Assembly: GCA_030146225.1 (NCBI GenBank)
Contig: JASLCA010000354.1
Location: 1 to 8,640 of the forward strand
Direction of reading: 5' to 3'
Source of the DNA: Sphingobacterium sp.
GTDB lineage: Bacteria > Bacteroidota > Bacteroidia > Sphingobacteriales > Sphingobacteriaceae
DNA length: 8,640 nt
A model generated the notes under the pieces. It saw only the letters and a list, made by a program, of their open reading frames with translations. It searched no databases and was not told the origin of the DNA. Shown here piece after piece: positions 1 to 6,191 of this stretch. Position 1 is the first letter of the stretch, and every line of letters begins with the position of its first letter. Made by a program: the position numbers and the translations under genes.

Positions 1-241
1 TGACGCCTCCTTGTGCGGCAACTGAGTGGGCGCGCCGCGGACTATCTTGGAAGCAAAAGGAGCTTACATTATAGCCCATCTCTCCCAGTGAGGCCGCTAA
101 TGAGCTGCCTGCAAGGCCTGTGCCTACGACGATTACATCAATCTTCTTGCGATTGGCAGGATTGACTAGCTTTGCTGTCTTTTTATAATTTTCCCATTTT
201 TCGGCTAAAGGTCCTGCTGGGATATGTGCTTTCAATTCCAT
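1..241 (-). CDS. sdhA: Succinate dehydrogenase/fumarate reductase flavoprotein subunit (N-terminal 80 residues, cut by window edge)
   Basis: This is the FAD-carrying catalytic subunit of succinate:quinone oxidoreductase or quinol:fumarate reductase. It interconverts succinate and fumarate on the cytoplasmic face of the inner membrane. The reverse strand reads MELKAHIPAGPLAEKWENY, a start typical of the Bacteroidota family members. The Rossmann FAD-binding motif follows near residues 36-50 (VIVVGTGLAGSSLAA). Next comes RRAHSVAAQGG near residues 69-79; His72 matches the family's covalent-FAD histidine. The ATG at 241 lies 8 bases after the sdhC stop, which supports both the start and co-transcription. 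The rest of the gene, and presumably the iron-sulfur subunit gene, lie beyond the left edge. Sequence alone does not settle the in vivo direction (SDH or FRD), and a name of frdA would be equally fair. Confidence 0.95.
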   Translation of the reverse strand, partial: MELKAHIPAGPLAEKWENYKKTAKLVNPANRKKIDVIVVGTGLAGSSLAASLGEMGYNVSSFCFQDSPRRAHSVAAQGGV

Positions 242-249
242 GGCTATTA

Positions 250-906
250 CTATTTTGTGCTGAAGAAAATATAAACAGGCATTAGCGCAAAGCCTGTACA
301 TATAATGATCGAATAAACAATTCCTATATACTTAATCCATCTCAGGTACTTGGGATGAAAGAGTCCAAACGTACGCATAGCACTATAAATTCCATGAATC
401 AGGTGGTAGCAGAGGGCTATCATGGCTACGACATAAATAAGTACATACCACCATTCTTGGAAGGTTGCAATTACTATGGCGTAGAGGTCTTTCTGACCCA
501 CGCTATCCAAGGGGACTTCCCCAAACTTGTATACATACCAAAAGTTCTTGAAATGTATCACCAGAAAGATAAGGATTATGCTCCCCAAGATGCCCATATT
601 TCTACTGTACCACTTGCTGGCTCGGGCTCGATTGTCCTGTCTATAGCCTGGAGATGCTTTCCTGTTTTGTAGGGTAATCAGGATGGCGTCTAGCAGGTGT
701 AATATAATACTGGTATAGAGCAGATAGGACACCACTTTAATAAGTGCATTATTGGATAAGAGCTGGGAGTACCAGTTAAATTGCAGCTGTGCTTCCTCTG
801 CTGGGAGGAATAATTGCATATTGCCCAAGAAGTGTATGGTTAAGAAAACGCATAGGAATAACCCCGTTAGTCCCATGATGATTTTTCGTGATAAACTTGT
901 TAACAT
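250..906 (-). CDS. sdhC: Succinate dehydrogenase/fumarate reductase cytochrome b subunit, b558 family
   Basis: This is the membrane anchor that binds haem b and quinone and passes electrons between the quinone pool and the SdhAB catalytic part. The 218-residue length fits the type B (dihaem, single-anchor) family. Five hydrophobic segments are visible, at about residues 9-29, 56-79, 105-126, 150-172 and 190-213. Histidines suited to ligate two haems sit in them: His25 (TIHFLGN), His70 (ILHLLDA), His118 (VIHFKNF) and His168/His171 (YHLIHG). The PGYRQDNRARASKWYSRNMG stretch between segments 2 and 3 is a charged cytoplasmic-type loop common in this family. The gene begins 12 bases after the transporter stop and ends 8 bases before sdhA. 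sdhC-sdhA is the usual Bacteroidota order; what is less usual is the transport genes placed in front. Confidence 0.95.
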   Translation of the reverse strand: MLTSLSRKIIMGLTGLFLCVFLTIHFLGNMQLFLPAEEAQLQFNWYSQLLSNNALIKVVSYLLYTSIILHLLDAILITLQNRKASPGYRQDNRARASKWYSRNMGILGSIILIFLVIHFKNFWYVYKFGEVPLDSVGQKDLYAIVIATFQEWWYVLIYVVAMIALCYHLIHGIYSAMRTFGLFHPKYLRWIKYIGIVYSIIICTGFALMPVYIFFSTK

Positions 907-918
907 CCGTCTTTTGTA

Positions 919-2349
919 TTAATAATAACCTATAACTTTCATCCATAAACCCCCAACTCCCATATAGATAATCAGCAGTACAATACCGATCTGAAGACCT
1001 TTTATCCACCATGATTTTAATTCTACGTAACGACTTCCGAAAAATACAGGCGCGGGTCCATGTCCATAATGTGTCAAGACCCCATAGATGGAGCCCATAA
1101 AGCCAAGCATCATCGCAAGCAGCATAGGTGGAATGCCTAAGGAAACTCCTACTCCTAGGAGTGCTGCATACATGGCTGCCACGTGCGCCGTGGCGCTGGC
1201 AAAGATGTAATGACTAAAGAAATAGACTAGGATTATTACGGGAAAGGCTACAACCCAACTTAAGCTGCCGATCTCATGCCGTACCAATTCGCTAAACCAG
1301 CCAATAAAGCCGAGCTCATTGAGGGAGCTGGCCATCATTACTAAGACTGCAAACCATACTATTGTATCCCAAGCGCCTTTTTCCGACTTGACGTCTTCCC
1401 AGGTGAGCACCGAGGTTAGCAGGAGTACCGAAAGGCCAATAAAGGCTGTGGTGGTCGCATCTACTGATAAGGTATCACCGAAAATCCAAAGACTTAATAG
1501 GATTGCAAATGCAAAGAGCATTAACCATTCTTCGCGCTTCATTCCTCCCATTTCGCGGAGCTTCTGAATGGCTAACTTGGGTGCATCACCTGTTTTTTTG
1601 AGTTCGGGCGGGTAGATTTTATAGAGTACCAGCGGGACGACTAGAAAGGCGACCAAACCTGGTACAAAACCCGCCGCTGCCCATGACATCCATGTGATGT
1701 TGATCCCTAAGTCAGCCGCAAACTTTTGACACATGGGGTTGCTGGCGGTTCCGGTCAGGAACATGGAGGAGGTAATAAGGTTCAGGTAATAGCTGTTGAG
1801 CGTGAGAAAGGAACCGAGTTTACGATGCGTTGTTGCATCTTCTGGTACAGAACCAAAGCTCATTGCCATGGATTTCATAATGGGGTAGATAATACCTCCG
1901 CCGCGAGCAGTATTACTAGGAATAGCAGGAGCCAGGCAGAGGTCTGCTAGGCCCAAGCCATAGGCTAGGCCCAGGGTGCTCTTTCCAAAAATCTTGATAA
2001 AGAGAAAGGCAATCCGGTCGCCCAAGCCCGTCTTTATAAAGCCTCTGGCTATAAAGAAGGAGATCCCAATTAACCAAATGACCTTGTCCCCAAATCCGCT
2101 TAGGGACTTTACAATTGAGGCGCTGGGGTTGCCGGGCGCCAAGACTTGCGTCGCAGCGGTTAGGGCTACTGCCAGCATACACATCGTGCCCATAGGGGCT
2201 GCTTTTAAGATAATGCCGAGGATGGTGGAGGTGAAGATGGCAAATAGATGCCAAGCTTCAGTCTTTACGCCTTCAGGGGGCGGGATTAGCCAGAGTACAA
2301 TGCCGACAAGCAGGGTAATTCCTGCGTTTCTAATGTTGATTTCTTTCAT
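919..2349 (-). CDS. DASS/SLC13-family (CitT/TtdT-like) di- or tricarboxylate transporter
   Basis: This is an inner-membrane carrier of the divalent anion:Na+ symporter family, in the branch that includes the CitT citrate/succinate, TtdT tartrate/succinate and plastid 2-oxoglutarate/malate antiporters. Its 476 residues match that branch. Many hydrophobic helices are visible. The first substrate-binding hairpin motif is SNTARGGG (residues 145-152). The second-half signature is SATAH (385-389), followed by LTHYGHGPAPVFFG (425-438), close to the CitT/TtdT pattern. The charged stretch near residues 244-275 separates the two inverted halves. The gene lies between a porin gene and sdhC, with gaps of 34 and 12 bases, so a C4-dicarboxylate substrate (succinate, fumarate, malate) is the best guess. 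Whether it is an exchanger or a Na+ symporter cannot be decided here. Family confidence is high and substrate confidence is low. Confidence 0.92.
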   Translation of the reverse strand: MKEINIRNAGITLLVGIVLWLIPPPEGVKTEAWHLFAIFTSTILGIILKAAPMGTMCMLAVALTAATQVLAPGNPSASIVKSLSGFGDKVIWLIGISFFIARGFIKTGLGDRIAFLFIKIFGKSTLGLAYGLGLADLCLAPAIPSNTARGGGIIYPIMKSMAMSFGSVPEDATTHRKLGSFLTLNSYYLNLITSSMFLTGTASNPMCQKFAADLGINITWMSWAAAGFVPGLVAFLVVPLVLYKIYPPELKKTGDAPKLAIQKLREMGGMKREEWLMLFAFAILLSLWIFGDTLSVDATTTAFIGLSVLLLTSVLTWEDVKSEKGAWDTIVWFAVLVMMASSLNELGFIGWFSELVRHEIGSLSWVVAFPVIILVYFFSHYIFASATAHVAAMYAALLGVGVSLGIPPMLLAMMLGFMGSIYGVLTHYGHGPAPVFFGSRYVELKSWWIKGLQIGIVLLIIYMGVGGLWMKVIGYY

Positions 2350-2383
2350 CAGATTTGGGTTTATATAAAGTGCTTAGTCTATG

Positions 2384-3520
2384 TTATAGTCGGCTTTGTA
2401 CTTGAAGGACAAAGAGGTTGCCGTTGTGTGTTGTGGTATTACTTATTTGCTGTTTATAGCGATCCATCTGAATACCTAATTGTATGCGCGCACCATAGTT
2501 TTTTAGAAATTCCAAGCCGATCATGGGGGTATAGGTCTGCCGTGGATTGGAGTTGATATGGAAGTTGGGATCTAAGTATTCATAGCGGCAGGAGGCTTCT
2601 ATGGAGCCTAGGTTTTTATACTTTATTTCGTAGCGGAGATTGGGCAGGACATAGAAGCCACGCATGCGATAGTCTCCAAGTTCTCCTGCATTTTCAGTAG
2701 CGGCATGCAGGGCATGGTTAAGGGCTTGCTTGCCTTCCAGTTGGGTTTCCAAAAACCATTTCTTGGCCAAAGGTATACAGCTCGTAAGGTCTAAGCCCCA
2801 GGCATATACCGTGCCTGCGGCTACATTGCCTAGGCCGCCGTTTAGGCCGAGGTTTATGCCGTACTTTTGGGATATTCCCCCAACTGTACGGACTAGGTAT
2901 TGCTTGCCGCTGTTGTTGTCTGAAATTTGATTTTTACCATTCCCATTGACTACGGATAGGGCATATTGAAAGGGCATCTTACCCATAGTTGTCTTGCCGC
3001 TGGCAGAGATTCCAATCTGAAAGCTCGTCCAGCCATTCTTCCCAAACTCACTGTATTGATTGGACCATTCTAAGGTTTTAAGCACATCCACGGGATGGGT
3101 TTCCTCGATCCCAAACCAGGGTCTAAACTGGCCTACTGTAATCCCTAGATGCGGACCAAAGGAGTATTTTATATAAGCATTTTCCAATACCTTGGTCTTG
3201 GGGTCAGACTTAAAGTCGGCTAGGTTTACCAGCGCTACTACTTCGGTGCGCTTGCTAATTGCGGCTTGGACCTGCACGCGCATATATTTTATGGCAAAGG
3301 AATTACTTGCAAACTTTCCATCTTGATGATGCAGGCCTGTGACATCTACCTCTTTATTTAAGCTGCTGGTAAAGCGACTTTGAAAGAGCCCCTTAAACTT
3401 AAAGGTGGGGTAGTTGTCAAAATCCTTACCCCAAGTACTGTCAGGAACTTGCGCATGGACGCTATTGTTGAGCAAGCATAGGAATGCTGTCAATAAAGTA
3501 AAGCTTAGGTTTTTCATCAT
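2384..3520 (-). CDS. Outer-membrane porin, Porin_O/P (OprP-like) family
   Basis: This is a predicted beta-barrel that lets small anions cross the outer membrane. A signal peptide is clear: MMKN, then a hydrophobic core (residues 5-17), then an Ala-X-Ala-like site ending VHA before Gln24. The mature part is rich in alternating hydrophobic/polar strands with aromatic girdle residues. It carries ENAYIKYSFG (about 113-122) followed by GQFRPWFGIEE (130-140), the strand-turn signature of the phosphate-selective porin O/P family. The 378-residue length is usual for that family. The barrel ends in QVQSRL rather than a terminal Phe, which is tolerated in Bacteroidota. The start could be either of two adjacent ATG codons (3520 or 3517). 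The gene leads an operon with a DASS transporter and SDH genes, so the cargo is inferred to be organic acids rather than phosphate. Confidence 0.88.
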   Translation of the reverse strand: MMKNLSFTLLTAFLCLLNNSVHAQVPDSTWGKDFDNYPTFKFKGLFQSRFTSSLNKEVDVTGLHHQDGKFASNSFAIKYMRVQVQAAISKRTEVVALVNLADFKSDPKTKVLENAYIKYSFGPHLGITVGQFRPWFGIEETHPVDVLKTLEWSNQYSEFGKNGWTSFQIGISASGKTTMGKMPFQYALSVVNGNGKNQISDNNSGKQYLVRTVGGISQKYGINLGLNGGLGNVAAGTVYAWGLDLTSCIPLAKKWFLETQLEGKQALNHALHAATENAGELGDYRMRGFYVLPNLRYEIKYKNLGSIEASCRYEYLDPNFHINSNPRQTYTPMIGLEFLKNYGARIQLGIQMDRYKQQISNTTTHNGNLFVLQVQSRL

Positions 3521-3945
3521 ACAAGGCCAGGAGGGCTTTCTACATTATCTCCATTTGCTTAACAGTAAATTTTATAAAATGTTTAGAAAATTTTACCTTC
3601 CTGTGTTTTTTATATAAAGCTGCCTTGGTCTTGTATTCTTGTATGAATGTTTGTTTTTTACTTTTTGATTAACTTGACTAGTTCTGTACTATAATTAGCA
3701 CAGCAGTGTACGAAAAATATGATAATGCTATAGGCTTAGAAGCTAAAAGTGATTTTGCATTTCTAAGCCTGCGCTAGTCTTGTCAAATCAGGTTGTGCAT
3801 TGGGATAGGCATACATTTTGAACTGTCTTGCAATAGATGAAATAATGCTGCGCGCTGGGACCGCGTTAAGGCCTGTGTATCTGCCGCTGTAGGGGCTAGG
3901 CTTTGCGTAAGCGCCGTGTTTGTCTTTTTTGTGGTAAAAAAAACG
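3521..3945. other. Divergent intergenic region between the porin operon and the CSD gene
   Basis: No convincing gene is seen here. The part next to the porin (3541-3600) is very AT-rich: 13 G+C in 60 bases by hand count. The block 3841-3900 has 36 G+C in 60. I find no clean minus-strand TAnnTTTG element for the porin operon. The nearest match, TATTTTTC on the minus strand at 3712-3719, misses the final G and lacks a -33 partner, so the operon promoter remains unplaced. The region also contains the long hairpin at 3732-3770 and a possible GC-rich RNA segment, both described separately. Confidence 0.6.
3732..3770. repeat. Long imperfect inverted repeat (10-bp perfect outer stem)
   Basis: AGGCTTAGAA (3732-3741) is the exact reverse complement of TTCTAAGCCT (3761-3770). 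Inside it, GC-T-AAAA pairs with TTTT-GC around a GTGA loop, leaving one bulged T on one side and an AT bulge on the other. The whole 39-base element can therefore fold into a nearly continuous hairpin on either strand. No T tract follows on either strand, so it does not look like a factor-independent terminator. It sits about 210 bases upstream of the porin start and about 175 bases before the -7 box of the CSD gene. Candidate roles are an operator for the porin operon, an RNA leader element, or a remnant of a small mobile repeat. Confidence 0.75.
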
Positions 3946-3953
3946 TATCTTTG
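3919..3953 (+). promoter_or_regulatory. Bacteroidota-type promoter for the CSD protein gene
   Basis: A TATCTTTG -7 box (3946-3953) matches the TAnnTTTG consensus exactly. Two TTTG candidates for the -33 box lie upstream. The one at 3919-3922 has a 23-base spacer, slightly long; the one at 3928-3931 has 14, too short. An A8 tract lies just before the -7 box. Transcription would start near 3960, giving a leader of about 93 bases for the gene at 4053. Confidence 0.65.
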
Positions 3954-3973
3954 TGGACATCCCTCTAATACAG

Positions 3974-3993
3974 CCTTTTTATAGCGAAAAAGG
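3974..3993 (+). promoter_or_regulatory. Leader hairpin upstream of the CSD gene
   Basis: CCTTTTT (3974-3980) pairs with AAAAAGG (3987-3993) around the loop ATAGCG. It would lie about 15 bases into the predicted mRNA, well away from the start codon at 4053. No T tract follows, so attenuation by termination is unlikely. A 5'-end stabilising hairpin, as on some cold-shock mRNAs, is a guess. Confidence 0.45.
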
Positions 3994-4052
3994 ATCCATC
4001 TGCACGTAAAGGATATATACATCTGATTTTTATAAATAATTATTTTCAATGA

Positions 4053-4487
4053 ATGGCTAGAAACCAAATCACTTCCAACAAAAAAGAGCGCGCAAAGAAA
4101 CAGCAACTTAAGAAGCAAGGCAAGCTTGAGAAAAAAGAAATGAATAAGTCAAACAACGACAAGGGAAAAGCCTTGGAAGAAATGTTTGCTTATGTCGATG
4201 AGTACGGAAATATCTCCTCTACTCCTCCCGAGAAAAAGTATGAGTTCAAAGAAGAACACTTAACAAGACCTGATGCGCCAGAAGATGAATATCGTCATGG
4301 CAAGGTGTCTTATTACAATCACGAAGGACATTATGGTTTTATTCGTGATAACGAAACGAAACAAACAGTTTACTTCAATGACAAGTTGGTAGGAATGGTT
4401 TTGAGGATCGATCAAAGGGTAAGATACAAGGCTATACGTAGTAAGCAGGGTGATCAGGTATCTGAGGTTATTCTAGAAACGAATTAA
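4053..4487 (+). CDS. Basic Lys-rich protein with a divergent C-terminal cold-shock domain
   Basis: This 144-residue protein probably binds RNA or single-stranded DNA. Residues 1-40 are highly basic (NKKERAKKQQLKKQGKLEKK), low in complexity and probably disordered. The central part carries AYVDEYGNISSTPP (46-59), a hallmark of a family common in Bacteroidota. Residues 83-141 resemble a cold-shock OB fold: GKVSYYN begins strand 1, EGHYGFI (91-97) stands where RNP1 (KGFGFI) is expected, and VYFND (106-110) stands at RNP2 (VFVHF). The nucleic-acid-stacking aromatics are only partly kept and the RNP2 His is Asn109. The ATG at 4053 is preferred because its N-terminus fits the family; the ATG at 4049 meets a stop after three codons. 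The gene has its own promoter and a strong terminator 16 bases after its stop, so it is monocistronic. Function beyond nucleic-acid binding is unknown. Confidence 0.85.
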   Translation: MARNQITSNKKERAKKQQLKKQGKLEKKEMNKSNNDKGKALEEMFAYVDEYGNISSTPPEKKYEFKEEHLTRPDAPEDEYRHGKVSYYNHEGHYGFIRDNETKQTVYFNDKLVGMVLRIDQRVRYKAIRSKQGDQVSEVILETN

Positions 4488-4502
4488 TTATCCATTATAA
4501 TT

Positions 4503-4538
4503 AAAAAGGACTGTCGGTAAACGACAGTCCTTTTTTTT
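4503..4538. terminator. Bidirectional factor-independent terminator
   Basis: A perfect 14-bp stem pairs AAAAAGGACTGTCG (4503-4516) with CGACAGTCCTTTTT (4522-4535) around the loop GTAAA. T8 follows on the plus strand (4531-4538). On the minus strand the stem ends in a T5 run. It therefore terminates both the plus-strand CSD gene (stop at 4487) and the minus-strand helicase-csp transcript (stop at 4593). Confidence 0.95.
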
Positions 4539-4546
4539 GGTAAGTA

Positions 4547-4581
4547 AGTTTGTATTAAAAATTGGATTTTCAATACAAACT
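4547..4581. repeat. AT-rich inverted repeat in the 3' UTR of the csp gene
   Basis: AGTTTGTATT (4547-4556) is the exact reverse complement of AATACAAACT (4572-4581). Inside it, AAAA pairs with TTTT, with one unpaired C and the loop ATTGGA. In the minus-strand csp mRNA it lies about 12 bases after the stop codon and before the GC-rich terminator. It lacks a T tract of its own. A role in protecting the 3' end or helping termination is inferred. Confidence 0.7.
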
Positions 4582-4592
4582 CAAAGTGTTTT

Positions 4593-4784
4593 CTAAACAA
4601 CTTTTACTTTAACGGCGTTAAGACCTTTCTTACCGTTTTCAACTTCAAAAGTAACTGTATCATTCTCATAGATTTCGTCAATTAAACCTGATGAATGAAC
4701 AAAGATATCTGCACCACCGTTTGTAGGTGTAATAAATCCGAAACCTTTTGTTGGGTTGAAAAATTTAACTTTTCCTTCTTGCAT
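4593..4784 (-). CDS. Cold-shock protein, CspA family
   Basis: This is a 63-residue single-domain RNA chaperone that melts secondary structure in mRNA, usually at low temperature. The whole protein is one cold-shock domain: KVKFFN (5-10), RNP1 KGFGFI (13-18) and RNP2 DIFVH (26-30), with the usual binding aromatics and His30 intact. The length is slightly shorter than E. coli CspA (70). The start at 4784 is preceded by an A-rich stretch rather than a Shine-Dalgarno site, as is common in Bacteroidota. It follows the DEAD-box helicase gene on the same strand after 48 bases with no terminator between them, so co-transcription is likely. A TAGTTTTG box on the minus strand (4928-4935), inside the helicase gene, could be a separate -7 element, but no -33 partner is seen. 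Confidence 0.95.
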   Translation of the reverse strand: MQEGKVKFFNPTKGFGFITPTNGGADIFVHSSGLIDEIYENDTVTFEVENGKKGLNAVKVKVV

Positions 4785-4832
4785 TTTGTGTTTTTTTTAA
4801 ATAAATAATTATACTGCTTAATCCAGTTTCTT

Positions 4833-5972
4833 TTATCCTTTACGCTTTTTAGCTAATGGATTTTGTTTGTTCACTTTAATTTTTTCACCTATTAGCTTTT
4901 CAATATTAGCTAGGTTACCTTTTTCTTCAAAACTACAGAAAGCAATTGCCGTACCATCTTTTCCAGAACGACCTGTTCTGCCGATTCTATGTACGTAAGT
5001 TTCCGATACATCTGGCAACTCAAAGTTGACCACATGTGGAAGCTCATCAATATCTATGCCGCGTGCAGCAATATCTGTAGCTACTAATATCTGAATGTCT
5101 CCTTTTTTAAAGTCATTCAAAGCTTTTTGTCGAGCGCCTTGTGACTTATTCCCATGTATTGCCATGGAACTAATGTCTGCTCTTTTTAAATTCTTAACAA
5201 GACGGTCTGCACCATGCTTGGTTCTGGTGAACACAAGCGATTGCTTAATGTCTTGATCTTTCAATATGGCAATCAATAAGGAGGTTTTATCTCCCTTATC
5301 TATCATGTACACCGACTGATCGATTGTACCACTGGTTGAAGATACGGGATTTACACTAATTTCCTTCGGATTATTTAAAATTGAGTTAGCAAACTTACGA
5401 ATGTTTACCGGCATAGTGGCCGAGAAGAATAAAGTTTGTCTCTTTGCAGGGATTTTTGCCAATACTTTTTTGATGTCATGGATAAAACCCATGTCCAACA
5501 TATTGTCTGCTTCATCCAAGATCAGGGTTTGTATGCCCGATAGATCTAAGAATTTTTGGTTGGCAAGATCTAACAAGCGGCCTGGGGTAGCGATAATAAC
5601 GTCACAACCTTTTTTCAATTGGCTTACTTGATGTATCTGTGATACGCCCCCATAGATCGCTGCAATCTTTAATGGGAGGTGCTTGCCGTAATTAGCAAAG
5701 TTTTCATATACCTGTAGGGCAAGTTCACGGGTTGGCGTTAAAACCAAGATGCGTGGAAGCTTTGCGCCATTTTGATTTTGGGAGAGCAACTGTAGGGTAG
5801 GGATAGCAAATGCTGCTGTTTTTCCTGTTCCTGTCTGTGCACAACCAATAATATCGTTACCTGCTAAAATAATAGGGATAGCTGCTTTTTGTATCTGAGT
5901 CGGTTCTGTATAACCTACTTCTTGGATCGCCTTTAAAATAGGCGCTATAATATCGAGTTCTTTGAAAGTCAT
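4833..5972 (-). CDS. DEAD-box ATP-dependent RNA helicase
   Basis: This cytoplasmic enzyme unwinds RNA duplexes using ATP, in roles such as ribosome assembly, mRNA decay or cold adaptation. All core motifs are visible. The Q motif region is FKEL...GYTEPTQIQ (3-28). Motif I is AQTGTGKT (45-52), Ia is PTREL (80-84), Ib is TPGR (129-132), II is DEAD (153-156) and III is SAT (184-186). RecA domain 2 holds ATDIAARGID (298-307) and HRIGRTGR (328-335). At 379 residues it is the bare two-domain core with only a short basic tail (NPLAKKRKG), shorter than CsdA/DeaD and closest in plan to RhlE-type enzymes. Its partner is the cold-shock protein gene directly downstream. A long structured leader precedes the start. 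Which RNA it acts on cannot be told. Confidence 0.96.
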   Translation of the reverse strand: MTFKELDIIAPILKAIQEVGYTEPTQIQKAAIPIILAGNDIIGCAQTGTGKTAAFAIPTLQLLSQNQNGAKLPRILVLTPTRELALQVYENFANYGKHLPLKIAAIYGGVSQIHQVSQLKKGCDVIIATPGRLLDLANQKFLDLSGIQTLILDEADNMLDMGFIHDIKKVLAKIPAKRQTLFFSATMPVNIRKFANSILNNPKEISVNPVSSTSGTIDQSVYMIDKGDKTSLLIAILKDQDIKQSLVFTRTKHGADRLVKNLKRADISSMAIHGNKSQGARQKALNDFKKGDIQILVATDIAARGIDIDELPHVVNFELPDVSETYVHRIGRTGRSGKDGTAIAFCSFEEKGNLANIEKLIGEKIKVNKQNPLAKKRKG

Positions 5973-5985
5973 GAGAATATATGGA

Positions 5986-6093
5986 AAAGACCGGATTTGG
6001 TCTTTAAGTTGTGGGATCCAGTAAATGACTGGACGTAAAAGAAGTGTTCTTGTCGTTTTTCAACTACGCTGCTGTAAAAATTGCGCATGCAAT
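5986..6093 (-). promoter_or_regulatory. Structured 5' leader of the helicase gene (three hairpins)
   Basis: In the minus-strand leader three stem-loops can form. The one nearest the start pairs AAAGACC with GGTCTTT (5986-6005, 7 bp, loop AAATCC) and ends only 13 bases before the ATG, so it may affect ribosome access. The second pairs TCCAGT with ACTGGA (6017-6033, 6 bp, loop CATTT). The third, ATTGC with GCAAT (6080-6093, 5 bp), is followed on the minus strand by T5 and could act as a weak pause site. Stems are direct observations; a regulatory role such as cold induction or autocontrol by the helicase is inferred. Confidence 0.5.
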
Positions 6094-6191
6094 ATTAAAA
6101 TTTTTTATGGCAGCTGAAAAAGCAAGAACTGAGAGAGAAGAATGATCAAACTAAATCAGATAAAGCAAAGGCAGAAGCCTAACATAAGTCG

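Noticed and set aside
355..672. 105-codon plus-strand ORF opposite sdhC, and similar ORFs opposite the transporter, porin, helicase and thrS genes
   Set aside because: They are antisense shadows of well-supported genes, without recognisable domains or promoters.
3674..3695. TTGACT and TATAAT resembling an E. coli sigma-70 promoter
   Set aside because: The spacer is only 10 bases, far short of 17, and the phylum uses a different consensus.
3763..3960. 65-codon minus-strand ORF in the GC-rich intergenic core
   Set aside because: Not listed as a gene: its start overlaps the CSD promoter on the opposite strand, it has no promoter of its own and no recognisable motif. It is kept only as an alternative in the GC-core finding.
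4049..4060. Mini-ORF ATG-AAT-GGC-TAG overlapping the start of the CSD gene
   Set aside because: Three codons can arise by chance. The ATG at 4053 gives the family N-terminus, and no regulatory meaning is supported.
4700..4707. TATCTTTG on the minus strand inside the csp gene
   Set aside because: It encodes part of the conserved RNP2 motif (DIFVH), so it is explained by protein sequence. A transcript starting there would lack the csp start.
6099..6182. Frame reading QLKKQELREKNDQTKSDK...AEA, which looks like the charged tail of a protein
   Set aside because: It has no start codon after the upstream stop at 6096, and purine-rich leader DNA often reads as Lys/Glu-rich peptide. It lies within the helicase leader.
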